Shown: positions 10,593-21,464 of the stretch, in pieces
Layout: each line of letters begins with the position of its first letter
How positions within the stretch are numbered: the stretch's first letter is position 1
DNA from: Cerioporus squamosus
Taxonomy: Eukaryota; Basidiomycota; Agaricomycetes; Polyporales; Polyporaceae
DNA: 64,000 nucleotides
Direction: 5' to 3'
Assembly: GCA_022592435.1 (NCBI GenBank)
Contig: JABYQS010000062.1
Span: forward strand, 1-64,000
Notes under the pieces: model-generated
Told to the model about the DNA's origin: nothing
The model's database searches: none
What the model saw: the letters and a program-made list of their open reading frames with translations, nothing else
Position numbers and translations under genes: made by a program

Positions 10593-11515
10593 TCAGGCGT
10601 GTAACGTCTGTACTTCCTTTCCTGTAAGATTCAGACGCGGGTGAGGCACATGACACTAAGCACATAGTATGCATTCCAGGAAGAGGACATACCTTTCTCT
10701 CTCTCCGCCTTGCCCTCAGCAGCCCGCTTCTCCGCCTCCTCCCTCTCGGCCGCCTCCTTCCTTGCCTTCTCCCGCAACCTCTCAAACGACGCCTCCATCT
10801 GCGCCCTCATCAGCGCCTGCACCTCCTCATAGTCCTCCGCCAGCTCCCGAAACTGCCCCGCATAGTGGTCGTACTCCTCCGTGGCCTTCGTCGGATCGCC
10901 CTCGTACCGCGACCACTGGCTCGGGAAGCGGTTGTTGACCCCCTGCCCGCAGTTGACCTGCAGAACGAGCCAGAGGAACTTCATGATCGACACCATGTCT
11001 CCAAACCTGCCAGTCTGGCGGGAGGGCCTTGGGAGTCCGGCGTGCCGTCGCCGTAGTACGCGAGGATCGCCCGGGTGTCGCTGCACTGGCTGTCCCGGTT
11101 CTTGCGCAGCTCGAGCGGGTCCGTCTCGAGCATCTTGCGGTACATGGCGAGCTCGGGGTGCGTGCTGACGCCCTCGGCGATGCGCTGTGCGAGGAGGGTG
11201 TGGATGAAGACCTGGGTGAACGAGGAGAGGTCGTTGGCGAGCGTGGGCTCGTAGGGCATCGGGTCGAAGAGGTTGATGATCTGGAACGTTGGGGCGAAGA
11301 GCATCTTGTCCTGACGGGTAGAAGGTGTGACATTAATGCGCACTCCGTTCCGCGCAGGCGAGCAGGATTGGGGTACGTACAGTGGGCATCGGGTACTTGA
11401 GCAGGTCTTGGTCGTTCCGCGGGATGATCTTCCCGTTTTTGTCGAGTTTCGTGACGAGCGTGAAGTCGCGATACACGGCGTATATCTTGTCAGGGTATTG
11501 TCTGTGGCTGGTCAT
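10593..11515 (-). pseudogene. FDPMPY-family protein 2, frameshifted
   Basis: Exon 1 starts at the ATG at 11515 (MTSHRQYPDKIYAVYRDF) and ends at a donor before the phase-0 intron found in all family members. Exon 2 starts DKMLFAPTFQ, then NLFDPMPYEPTLANDL and SSFTQVFIHTL. Near 11000-11010 the frame breaks: the upstream frame ends in a stop, while the next frame resumes exactly at GRFGDMVSIMKFL and continues through EYDHYAGQFRELAEDYEEV to a Lys/Glu/Ala-rich helix. A terminal intron with donor GTATGTCC near 10690 and a short last exon ending at 10593 are plausible. The simplest reading is a recent indel, or a sequencing error, in an otherwise well-preserved gene. Confidence 0.65.
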
Positions 11516-11825
11516 GGCGGGTACACTGCGGACGACACAGTCGGGCGCGCCTGGTGGACTCCAAGTCGACTGGTCTGCCTCAGCGAATATCAACTGAGCG
11601 CGCGTTCTCAGCCTCACGTGCACATGGAGGACCCGAGTTGTGGCAAAGCCCTGCAAACGGCAATCCCTGTCAGAAGCCACCGATGCAAACAGATGTTTGT
11701 CTCTCTACGTTCGGAGGGCGAATACCGTAGTACTCGTGATGGATTTGCAACCGGACGCTGCTCCTTGGCAGTAGCTTGAAGCCCGTCAGAAGCTGACTTC
11801 CGCGCCCGGACTTTGTCCATTCGCA

Positions 11826-12856
11826 TCAGTCTGACGCATGTACGCAAGCAATGTCAACACGGCGCATCACTCGCAGAAGAGGAAGAACCGTGACGCACCG
11901 CTCTCCGGAGGGGCGCGGCGGGGGTCTTGTACGCGCACTGTGCCACTGGACGCGTCGGACTCGCCCCGTCGACCGGGATCCCCTCGAGGCCGCCCCAGCC
12001 ATCATCTTCTCAGCCAGCCGTATCACCCATTCAAGGTCGAGCAGAGCCCCGTCCCCGGGCACGACCTGTCTGCGCCACCTTACAACCATAGCCTCGAGTT
12101 CCTCTCGATCCATGGGTCCCTTGCGCTTCTGGGACACGACGTAGTCCTCTCCGAGGACCGCGAAGACGCGCATATAGTCCTCGTACTCGTCCCGCGCCTT
12201 CAGCAAGCACCCCTTCGGCAGCATCGGCTTAGCCTTCTGGCGATTGCGCTCGCCCAGATCCCAGCTGACTTGCAGAACGGAGCACAGCGCCTCTCCGAGG
12301 GACACCATGTCCCCGAAGCGGTCGTCCCAGGCGGGGGTCTGCTCCTCAGGCTTGCCGGAAGCACCCGCGTACGCCGCGATGACGTCCCTCACGCGTTCCC
12401 CCTGAAACATCCGCTGGTCCCGCAGCGTAGCCAGCTCGGACTCGAAGGCGTTCCAGTACAGCGGGAGCTCGGGCTCGACGAAGGTGCCGGAGAAGAACTG
12501 GGGGAGGTAGGGCAGGTCGCCGCGCGCGCACGCCTTCTTGCGCTGGCCGAAGAAGGTCACGATGAAGACCTGCGTGAAGGAGCCGAGGTCGTCGGCGAGC
12601 GTCGGCGCGTAGGGACGCGGGTCGAAGAGGCTGATGATGCGGTGCGGCGACGCAAACGGCGTTTTGTCCTGCACAGTCGTGATTAGCACACACTGGCAGG
12701 TCGAATAGAGGACCGGTGACACACCTTTGAGAGGGGCACTTGGCATGGCTCTTCCAGCAAGAACGGACGGACTCCTGGCCACGGGCGCGCGAGGGACCGG
12801 AGGAAAGCCCAATCCCTCGGCTGATAGCATCCAGGTTTGGAGGCGTGAGTACTCAT
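11826..12856 (-). CDS. FDPMPY-family protein 3 (unknown function)
   Basis: Exon 1 runs 12856-12725 (ATG at 12856, MSTHASKPGCYQPRDW), then a 56-bp phase-0 intron and exon 2 from 12668 to the stop at 11826. Exon 2 opens with DKTPFASPHRI, then SLFDPRPYAPTLADDL and GSFTQVFIVTFFGQRK. RFGDMVSLGEALCSVLQV and EYEDYMRVFAVLGEDY match the other copies. The frame is open throughout, so this copy looks intact, although it is more diverged than copies 1 and 2. It lacks a signal peptide or membrane segment. It lies head to tail with copy 2, suggesting tandem duplication. Function is unknown. Confidence 0.65.
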
Positions 12857-13134
12857 GGTGTGAGCTGATAGACGAGTGGCGGCGAACCTGAGGGAAGAGG
12901 ATAAGCTTAGTCTACTCGCAGTACAGGGACGTCCAAGCATGGCGGGATATATGACTCTGAGGTGCTTCTACTTACAGCTTCTTGCCGTTCGATCTTCGCA
13001 ATGAGCAGTCCACGTCAGACGCCGCGTTGAAGCTGTCGCTCCTCGTCGATCGCTGCTTGGCATACGTCCTAGGTGCCCAGACATGTAATTGGAACTTCGT
13101 TGAGAACGCTTAGAGGCCTTTGCGGCATCATGTA

Positions 13135-13717
13135 CAGTGTAGATAGTCTCGTGCCCAGACGGTTAGGGCGGTCCTAATATGGCAACGAGAAGGGAGACAG
13201 ACGAGAAAAGGACCGGTTCCTAACCGTCTGGTGACTTTCGTATAGGCGGGTGGGGGGCAGTGACAGATGTCACCGATGTCACTACAGGATCCCAACTCTG
13301 CCGCGTCCTCTGGTTCGACCCGCCGCGATGCAATGCGTCCCGCGGTTCATTCGGAAGGAATGAGACCAACGCTGGACAGCCGGATCGCATATATGCAGCC
13401 ATAACACCATGCTCGTATTAGTAGGGCAATGCCATGATTTTGAGCCTGAGGGGAGGTCGACAGACGGGACATCGCGTCGGGCGCGGCCTAGGGCGAGCAG
13501 CTTCCGAATTCGTCCATGGCGGCGAAGACGTCGCAGGTCAAGCGGGGCGAATGGGCGCCACAAGGTCGGGCGTGACGCAACCCCCCACCCGCCTATACGA
13601 AAGTCACCAGACGTTCTAGGTTGTGTCCTGTCTCGTCCCTGTTGCCGTTTTCCTTGCCTTTTTTGGGTCGAGACAGGACGCGCCCTAGAACGGCTGGTTT
13701 CGAGACTACAGTGTAGA
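13135..13717. mobile_element. Non-autonomous Mutator-like (MULE-type) element
   Basis: The element spans 13144-13708 and is flanked by a perfect 9-bp direct repeat, CAGTGTAGA, at 13135-13143 and 13709-13717. The ends are inverted (TAGTCTCG on the left, CGAGACTA on the right), and long terminal inverted repeats extend to about 13258 and 13581. The inner 38-40 bp (13219-13258 and 13581-13620) are nearly identical. Each terminal repeat can itself fold back: 13155-13174 pairs with 13210-13231, and 13608-13636 pairs with 13669-13697. Long terminal repeats with a 9-bp target duplication are typical of Mutator-like elements. No transposase frame lies inside, so it is non-autonomous. Confidence 0.8.
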
Positions 13718-14134
13718 GAGTAAGTGCAGGTTGGGCGAGTCCGGCCGCGGGTTAGGTAAGTCCAGTAACGGTACCCTGTCTGAACGGAGTTCCGCTCCGA
13801 ACACCGGGCCGGGTCTGAGCCGTTGGGGGGCGATATCATTTGACTTGCTCCTCCTCCTCCCTCGTCATGTTCTTCATCATGCTGAGGTCAAGCTTGACTT
13901 CGCGCAGGTTATCTGTCTCTGTCTCGACTTGTCTACCGCACCTGTATTGAGGAGACAGGTTACAGCTCAGTGCGGCAGAGTCACTTGCGAATCTCCTACG
14001 TGACAGAATGGGCGTATAAGCTCAACGACACTCTTCACGACGCGCATGGATCGGGCAACCGAAGTACTGTCCTTGTAGGCCTAGCTCTTGCGCAAGTCTA
14101 CGAACTGCACATCTCTGCTTGACCTCTGACCATC

Positions 14135-15706
14135 ATGACCTCCACGTCTGCCCCAGCCCACATCCCCTTCCGGGTCTTCTCCTCCCCCGATGTACATGAC
14201 GGCGCCGCGGTCGCCCTGGGACGCAACCACGCTTCCTGGTTCCTTGTGCTCGCTCGCCCCGACGGGCTACTCATGACGCGCGCCATCTACTGCCTCAACT
14301 TCGTCCTTCCCAACGACGCCATCGGCGCGCAGTCCACTACAGGCCAGCACCTCTTCGTCGTCGGGGGCCAGCTAGGCGACACCATCATGACCGCTCTTAC
14401 CAGCTTGCTTGACCAGGAGGGGCGTGCGCCTGTCGAGATCGTGGAGGCGTACCCTGAAGACCACCCGCTTGGCCTTTGCGCGCTCGTGGAGGTGCAGGTG
14501 CCCGACGAGGAGCTGCTATATGCGTGCGCGCGGTGTGGGAGATGGGAAGCGCAGCTGGGGCCGCGCTTTCTTCCGTGTGGTGGGCGCAAGAGCAGGTACT
14601 ATTGCTCCACGAAGGTGAGCAGTCGTCTTAACTCGGTCTCACCCTGCCGTATCACACGGGGAATACCATCGGTATATGCGTCTTGTAGTTCGGACGGCCC
14701 AGTCCTCAATGCCTGTGTTGGTCTGGTTCTCGTCTCTTCGTCCCTGCTGACTCTTTCCTCAGTGCCAGAAGGATGATTGGCAACCCGCTTTCCACAGAGA
14801 GGAATGTATGCTGTTGAAAGACGGAAAGGCGCACGAAGTCGAGAATCGCCGCAAGCTCCATGACAATGGATGGTGGTTCGTTCACGGCAGTCTCGGTAAG
14901 TGATGGAGCCCTTACCTTCATATTTGACAGCTCGCACTAACATCAAACACAACAGGAATCATACCATTCATGGCAGGTACGGGCGAATATGACTGTGAAC
15001 GCGCGAGCAGCACCGGCGACTGGGACTACCTCGCATATGGCCGCCACACCCCTCCGCCTCGGACTCCGCTCGCCCGAAACTGTCCAGGGAGGCCATAGCG
15101 AGCATGCCTCCCGACGTCCCTCCTCCCGGATTCATCTCGACCGGCAACCCCAAAGAGGACCGCCACATCATCGAGCGGTTCCGTGCGACCATCCTCGGCA
15201 CGGACCCCGTGCTCCCGCCGTTCCTCGACCCCTTGCACACCCCAGGGCTCATGCGGAACACCGTCCCGGAGCACGACATCCCTGCATACCCGCCGCTGCC
15301 TGTGCCGCAGGCAACCGGGTTCGTCTTCACTGGCGACCCGCTGCTCGACCAACGCCGGCTTGAGGCGTTCTTGGCCACGCAAGGGGCGGCGGCGGAGCTC
15401 GACGAGTTCAACGTGGTGGTGCGGGAGCGCGTGGCGTGCATTGAGGGGAGGATGAGGTTGCGGGAGGAGGTGCTGGAGCGGTCGAAGGGGTACAAGAAGA
15501 TGGACATGGCGCACGTGCGCGCTGTTGTGCAGAATGCGCATGCGATACACCAGGTAGCGGTGTTGTGCGTCCATGGCGGCGCCGCTGCTGAGGGTGGAGA
15601 GGAAGCAGTGCACTCGGAGGAGGATGAGCAACGTCAGTCTGAGAATGAGGATCTGGACATCGCGGAGGCGATTGCCTGCATGCGTGTGGGAGTCGGGGCG
15701 CAATGA
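14135..15706 (+). CDS. MYND-1: MYND zinc-finger protein with lesions
   Basis: Exons 14135-14614, 14763-14895 and 14956 onward. The N-terminal 160 residues include GRNHASWFLVLARP and VEAYPEDHPLGLCALVEVQV. The MYND finger spans the first intron: CARCGRWE, PCGGRKSRYYCS, then CQKDDW with FHREEC. Compared with its paralogues, the fourth zinc ligand is replaced by Arg (codon CGC at 14585-14587, where MYND-2 has TGC). Exon 3 starts in frame (GDWDYLAYGRHTPP) but reaches a TAG near 15098. The family sequence resumes one frame over at ASMPPDVPPPGFISTGN and continues to 15706, consistent with a small deletion of about 13 bp relative to MYND-2. MYND proteins usually bind proline-rich partners; this copy is probably impaired. 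Confidence 0.7.
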
Positions 15707-15708
15707 GG

Positions 15709-16806
15709 ACTATGAGTCGGACAATGTCAGTGATGCGGGCGAGGACGTCGGCGAGTGTATTCAGGTGTCCTGACGATATGATCAGAACTTCGTAGTAAGT
15801 GATATGTGCTATGTATGATCCTGCAACATGCATTGAGTTGCCGCATCCTCTGCCAGTGCTGTTCATATGTCTGACGCGAACACTTCTCGTTCGATGACTT
15901 GCAGCCCGACGGTGTCTTTTTCCTTTGCCTCTGATGAGCATCGCGCTTCGCTGCACGCGTACCGCCGTCCCTGACGCTCCCTCAGACTACCAGGACCACC
16001 GCAGACGTCCTCTCGAACCTCGCACTCCCTTGTCGACATGCTGCGACGCGCACCAATGCCGGAACCCCGATGGACAACACCGAAGTGTCGAGAACGCGTC
16101 GGTATTGCGCTGACTCAGACACACGGCCCTCGACGTCAGCCCAGAGCGTCCGCAAGCAGCGCGATTCGTCCTCGACGTCGCCAACGACCCCTCCGACACT
16201 GCGCCGCATTCCGAAGACGGTCCCGATCAGCTCGAGGCAAGCGCGCACTGCGTCGTCCCAAGCTCGAGTCGGCGCCGCTGCCTCTCCCTTCCCGTCCTTC
16301 GTATCCACTCCAAACCTATTTTCGCACCTCCGCTACACCTCTAGGACTATTACGATACGGTTAGTTTAGTGTCTACATACGATAGGATTGGTACACAATT
16401 CGGACTATCCACCACACCCCTCAGACGCGCCCTCGTGATCGCGCCTCGCGTACGTCTAGCGGTTAGCGCTCTTTCCTTCGTTAGGTTTTCCCGAGTTCCA
16501 GCGTTTTCCTCTCATCCCCCTCCCCTTGCGACGACTCTCGTCCGTAGCTACGTCACATAGTTAGGCAGGCATGCATATAAGGACTGCTGGCAACATCTAT
16601 ACAACAAGCTTTAGTCCCCCCTCGACCTCGCGACTTCCAGCTCGACTTTGTCCTCGACCTTCGACTTCCGACGCTCGACGTCCCTTCTCTCCTCTCGCTT
16701 CGACGTCTAACCTTTCAATTTCGATTCACACTCTCGCACAGGTCCGCGCGCAGCCATCCGACGCGTCAAAACGCGTTGGATTCGACATCTACACTACTAC
16801 AAGTCC
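15709..16806. other. Intergenic stretch between MYND-1 and APC4
   Basis: No gene is supported. A TATA-like GCATATAAGG lies at 16571-16580, and a long pyrimidine tract of CTCTCC-type repeats runs at about 16805-16872, reading GA-rich into the 3' end of APC4. Open frames here are short and of simple composition. Confidence 0.4.
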
Positions 16807-19020
16807 CTACTCGACGCTCTCCCTCTTCCTCTCCCTCTCCATCCTCCTCTCCTCCCTCTCTCTCCTCTCCTGACTCCCCGGGTGTACACCCAGTCGGATT
16901 CTCGCACCTTCGGACCGACGCACGCGCCCTGTGTCTAGGTCTATCACCTCATACTTGGCTGGATGACTATCCTTGGTGGTCCAGATGGGCCCCGTGGACC
17001 ACTTGCGCGCCGAGAAGATCCACGACAGGGTAGCGAATACAAACACCGCCATGATGACCACGACGGAGTAGTCTAGGTAGAACAAACATTAGCTCGCGCA
17101 ACAACAATTCGAGCGGTCAAACGCATCCATACTCATCGTCTCTACCCTCGGATGGATCCCCGGAGGAACGACGAACAGGACAGTGACGAAGCCGACCCAC
17201 GCGACTGCGATGATCCCGATGGGCAGCTGCCACCGTCCCAGCGAGAACGGACCGGGCTTGAACTTCTTGCGCCAGAAGGTGAGGCGGAGGAATATTGGGG
17301 TGATGTACGAGATGTACAGCCCCACGACCGAAGCTCTGCGCACGCACGTCGTAGGGTGAGCAATCGAGCTGCTATCAAGCGAGCCGGAGAACAATCTGGC
17401 TACGCACCTGCGAGCGACGTCAGCGCAGCGGGCGAGAAACCGAGCATCCCGCACACGCCCGACAAGAACATCACAAGCCATACCGCGTGCACCGGCCGCC
17501 GGCGTGTCCGTGTACGGATGTATGCGCTTCCACCACCTCGATCCCGGGAGCGCGTTGTCCCGCGCGAACGCGAAGACGACGCGAGACGCGTCCACGCCCT
17601 GCGCGGCGCCCGCCATGAACTGCACGATGACAACCAGGCTTTAGACGGCGAGCATGCCGCGTTTCCCGAGGACGTCGAGGTAGAGCTGGCCCATGGGCAG
17701 GGGAAGGTCCGTCGCGACTCGCGAGCAGTGCTGGGACCGAGGCTGTCGCGAACGAGGCTGCGATGGAGAGGAGCCAGCCGAGGAGAGTCGTTGCGCTTAC
17801 CCCGACTCCCGAGGATGATTGCGATCGGTGCTGTGCGCGCTGCTCCAGTTGTTTCTTCAGAAAGATGGGCCGCAGAGTCGTCGGTGTGCATAGACATGGA
17901 TGAAGGTCAGTGTGGGTGGCCTAGACCCAGCGACATGCACTCACAGCCTGTCAGGGTCCACATTGCCGTGTAGAAGGATAGGAGGAAGGCCCAGCCGTCT
18001 GCATAGTCATTGGTAAGTGGTAAGTGATTCGACTCCACACAGTGCACGCCCTCACCGTTCTCCCACCCCGTGTTGTTCTCAAATTTCGTGAACGCCGTCT
18101 TGGCCGATACTCTTTGCTCACCACTGCATACCAGTAGTGCTATTGTCGCTGCAATGGTAGTACCAACTAAGTAGTCACATAACGGGTGCTCAAAGTCGTC
18201 GTCTGCCACAAGGCGAAGGTAGACATACCGTCAATGAGGACGTAGTATGGGTTGAGCCATACGCTCAACCCTTACGTCCTCATTGACGGGCGCGTGCTAG
18301 GATCGCTGTCGCGGGCAAACAAACAAAGCCGTGCAAGAACAGGAGAGTGAGCAATATGCCGCACGTCAGTCCGGGACCCAGCTTGATAGTACCTTCGGAA
18401 GAGACGTTCACGGCACTTGTGATGAACTCGGCACTGGACAACAGCACTCAGGAAGTTGTGACGAGCAGGGAGAGAGTTCCGACATACCATGTGTAGTCGA
18501 TCATGGAGCACATTACCGCTATTTGCCCTGCGATGTTCTCAGAAGTAGTACAGTCCACCGCTCGTTCTGCAACTAGTCAGCCCATCTTCCTCGGCGAGCA
18601 TAAGAAAGACTCACGGCATAGCAGAGACCAACTCAGCGTAGGACACCGCGACGGTCATTGTGAGGATGCAGGGGACAATCCAACCCCAGACCATTCCAGC
18701 ATGACCACCTGTTCCGGAAGTAAGGTTAGATACACGTCGACAGTTTTCATTGCTTGGTCACCTCCAGGGAGAGGGAATGAGAATGACGACGATACCGAAG
18801 CGACAAGTCCCATGACGGAGAAGGCAAGAGAGGCCGATTCAAGTAGCTGTGTGTTCTGGAAGTCATTGAGCTTATGCTGTCACTCATACACGCAAAGTGC
18901 AACCAGACTCACCGAGAATTTGCGTCCGAACTCGCTCCGGTGACCTAACTTAGCGAGAAGGACGTCGTCGGCCTTCCATGAATGCTCTTGACTTGATCGG
19001 TCACCCTTTGCTGCGCTCAT
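16807..19020 (-). pseudogene. APC4: decayed permease copy
   Basis: The ATG at 19020 (MSAAKGDRSSQEH, then DDVLLAKLGHRSEF) and exons 2 and 3 (HAGMVWGWIVPC) are still readable. The exon after TSGGLYYF is cut: about 60 bp encoding the SARLAPPRWAPLACW segment are missing, so the frame runs into a stop near 18549. An inverted copy of local sequence sits at 18264-18289. Exon 8 begins DDSAAHLSEETTG but changes frame several times; pieces such as FARDNALPGS can only be read in other frames. Exons 9 and 10 (GPFSLGRWQLPIGIIAVAW, DYSVVVIMAVFVFATLSW) are recognisable, and the tail runs into a GA-rich repeat. This is a pseudogene. Confidence 0.85.
18228..18289. repeat. Palindromic inverted duplication inside APC4
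   Basis: The segment 18228-18256 (CCGTCAATGAGGACGTA, then GGGTTGAG) is followed after 7 bp by its near-perfect reverse complement at 18264-18289. Other permease copies have only the first arm at this place. The second arm is therefore a local inverted insertion, as expected from template switching at a fork. Confidence 0.75.
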
Positions 19021-20008
19021 TGTCGCATTGCAGCCGAGCTTGGAAGTCATCGCGCGCTATCTACGCACAAAGCTTCTCCCGATGGAGAGCGGAAGCCCAA
19101 GTGCTTCTACAAACCATGGGGTTCGCCAGGTGATACCTGCGTATGAGAACGCGTGTTCAAATCGGTACTCACCATCCGGTCAGATTTCGTATCACCAGAA
19201 AGCGTGGAGACCAGAGGCAGTCATCGTTCAAGTTCTTCGCGCCATGCATCCTGCTCGGGAGCAATGTTGGCAGGAATGTATGAAGGAAACGTAGGCTCAA
19301 GTCTGAACCACAGTCCAGACCGCATCGTTGACACCATCGGACGCACGACCTTCGTGAGTTGTCCAATGGCGCACCGAGACTGGCCGGCGCATCAAGAGCG
19401 AAGAGGTGAATGACTTGTGAATGACCATCGTGTGATCCGGCGAGCCAGCTGGTGAGATTGAGGGGTTCCCGGCAGAAAGATCAGTGAAGGTAGAAGTAGC
19501 TTCAACGCAACCTCGGCGAGAATACAAGGCCAAGGCCAAGTAGAGGTGCTGGTAGAGAGCGAAAGCCAGGCTGAAGGAACGACCGTCGACGCGAAGAGGA
19601 ACCGGGATATCCCGGGTTGAAGAGACGCTCTCCCGACTCCGGACTGGCAGTACTTGGCTGCAGTGCCAGCTTGTTCATTTTCACTCGAGTGCATTTGGCC
19701 TTCCTCCTTCCGGCATGCAAGAGTCTTCAAGCTTCAATGCCAACGACAGATGACATATCTTCTGCTGTGTTACGCGGATACAGGACGCGGAGACATGGGG
19801 TATGAGCTGCTAGCACAGGATCATGAAGTACCTTCGTTCAAGTTCAACACCATGACGGGATGAATAGAGGAAGGCAAGACACTCACCAGATGGAAGGGAT
19901 GCGTAGGACGGTCTTCTTGCGACGAACGCAGGTACATCGGCCCAACCTATATCGAGTGAGTAAAGGAGTCTCCACCATGCAAGAGAGACACAACGTACTT
20001 CGACCTCT
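19021..20008. other. APC4 upstream and FDPMPY-4 downstream spacer
   Basis: No gene is supported. A block near 19075-19140 (CTTCTCCCGATGGAG, later GCCAGGTGATACCTG) faintly resembles the upstream regions of APC1 and APC2. Nothing else is recognised. Confidence 0.35.
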
Positions 20009-21093
20009 TTACTCGAGGCGTGCCCGTTTCTTCGGGGGTTCCTGGGTACCATCGGGTTGAGGACTTGGTGGGGATGCAAGGTCGACCTGATCCTTGGTCT
20101 CGTCTGCCTCGGCGGCCATATCTGTCTCGTCCTCCCCATCCGCAACTCCGCTCTCTGGGACTGTGTCCGTCGAGCCTTCCTCGTCAATGTCCATCGTATC
20201 CTCCGTCTCAGAGACTTCCTTGAGCTTCCGGGTCTCCGCTGGCTTCCGGGCCTCCGCTCGTGCCTGTTCTATCCTCTTCTCCCTCTCCGCTTTTACTAGA
20301 GCCTTCCTCAAGAGCGTCCTCTTCTCGCCCACGTCCGCTGCCTCCAAGACCTTCTGCATGACCTCCGTGAACTTCTCGTAGTGCTCCGCCGCCCGTTGGT
20401 CCTTCTGCTCCTTGGGTTCCTGCCGTCCCCATTCCCTCGCCACCCTGTTCTCCGAAGCCATCATCGTCGTGCTCATTTTCATCATCTCCCACAAAGGCTC
20501 GACCATCGCAGCGACGCCCTCCGGACCCGGTTCTATGTCCTCTCCTGTCTTTGCGTCGACCTCCTCGCCCGCGCTTCCACCCTCCTTGGCCTTCCGTGCC
20601 CGCTCCTGCGCCTCCCTCAGCCTCCGCTGATCCTCCATAGCGTACCAGAAATGGTCGGACGCCTCTTCGCGGGCAACCTTGAGCGGGTGCAGTTCTTCCT
20701 TGCCGTAATGGCTCAGCATGCACGGCATGTACCCCGTACGCTTCAAGAGCGCGTTCAAGAACGTCTGCATGAGCGAGTCGAGGTCGTCCGCGACGGTCTG
20801 CCTGAACGGCGTGTTGTGTTGAAACGCGTTCTGAATCCGTCGCGTCGACACGTAGCGTAGCTTGTCCTGCGAAAATCGCGATGTGTTTGAGTACGGGGGC
20901 GCTGACAGCATATGACACCGACTGGATGCGACGGAGAAAGGGGACGCACCTGTGGAGGACCTGGTTGTACAGGCCTCGGAGGGGGTCGCTTATACCACGG
21001 TATTGGGGCATACCTCGCTGCACGCGGGGATGACAGGAGGTACTTGACGTTGGGTTCTATCATGATGTAGTTCTCTTCAGGATTCCATCCCAT
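20009..21093 (-). CDS. FDPMPY-family protein 4, diverged
   Basis: Exon 1 runs 21093-20950 (MGWNPEENYIMIEPNVKYLL), followed by an 83-bp phase-0 intron and exon 2 from 20866 to the TAA at 20009. Exon 2 starts DKLRYVSTRRIQNAF and continues with QTVADDLDSLMQTFLNALL, which aligns with the FDPMPY block of the other copies (ADDLSSFTQVFI), although the FDPMPY motif itself has become QHNTPF. The C-terminal half is long, charged and helical, and ends in an acidic stretch (SETEDTMDIDEEGSTDT) and PPKKRARLE, which resembles a basic nuclear localisation signal. The frame is open throughout. Family membership rests on the shared exon structure and motif alignment. Function is unknown. Confidence 0.65.
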
Positions 21094-21464
21094 CTTGACC
21101 GGCAGTAGAGGTGGTTAGGTGGATTTGGTGGAGGAAGACGAGAGCGATACGAGTAAGCAGAGACAGAGGGTGGAGGAGGAGGACACTAGCAAATGGCAAG
21201 CGGGGATACGGTGGCGTGGTGGCAGGTGGTGGTTAGCGAAGATGGGGGACAATAGGATCGATGGCAAACCAGTTTGGACGACAATGCGGCGCGAAAGAAG
21301 CACTGTCCGTCGCGATCACGTGGACCGTCGCGTACTCAACGGCGGCGGCGACGACGCTGCATTGCAAGAGGCATTCGCGATGGCAGCTTTGGCGTATAGA
21401 GCTCATAGCCTCAGACATCTCAAGTGCTCTCAATTAAATTCATGATACATGCGGGACCGTACGA

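Noticed and set aside
16560..16880. Possible LTR or retrotransposon end (TATA box and pyrimidine tract)
   Set aside because: No second LTR, primer-binding site or reverse-transcriptase sequence was found nearby.
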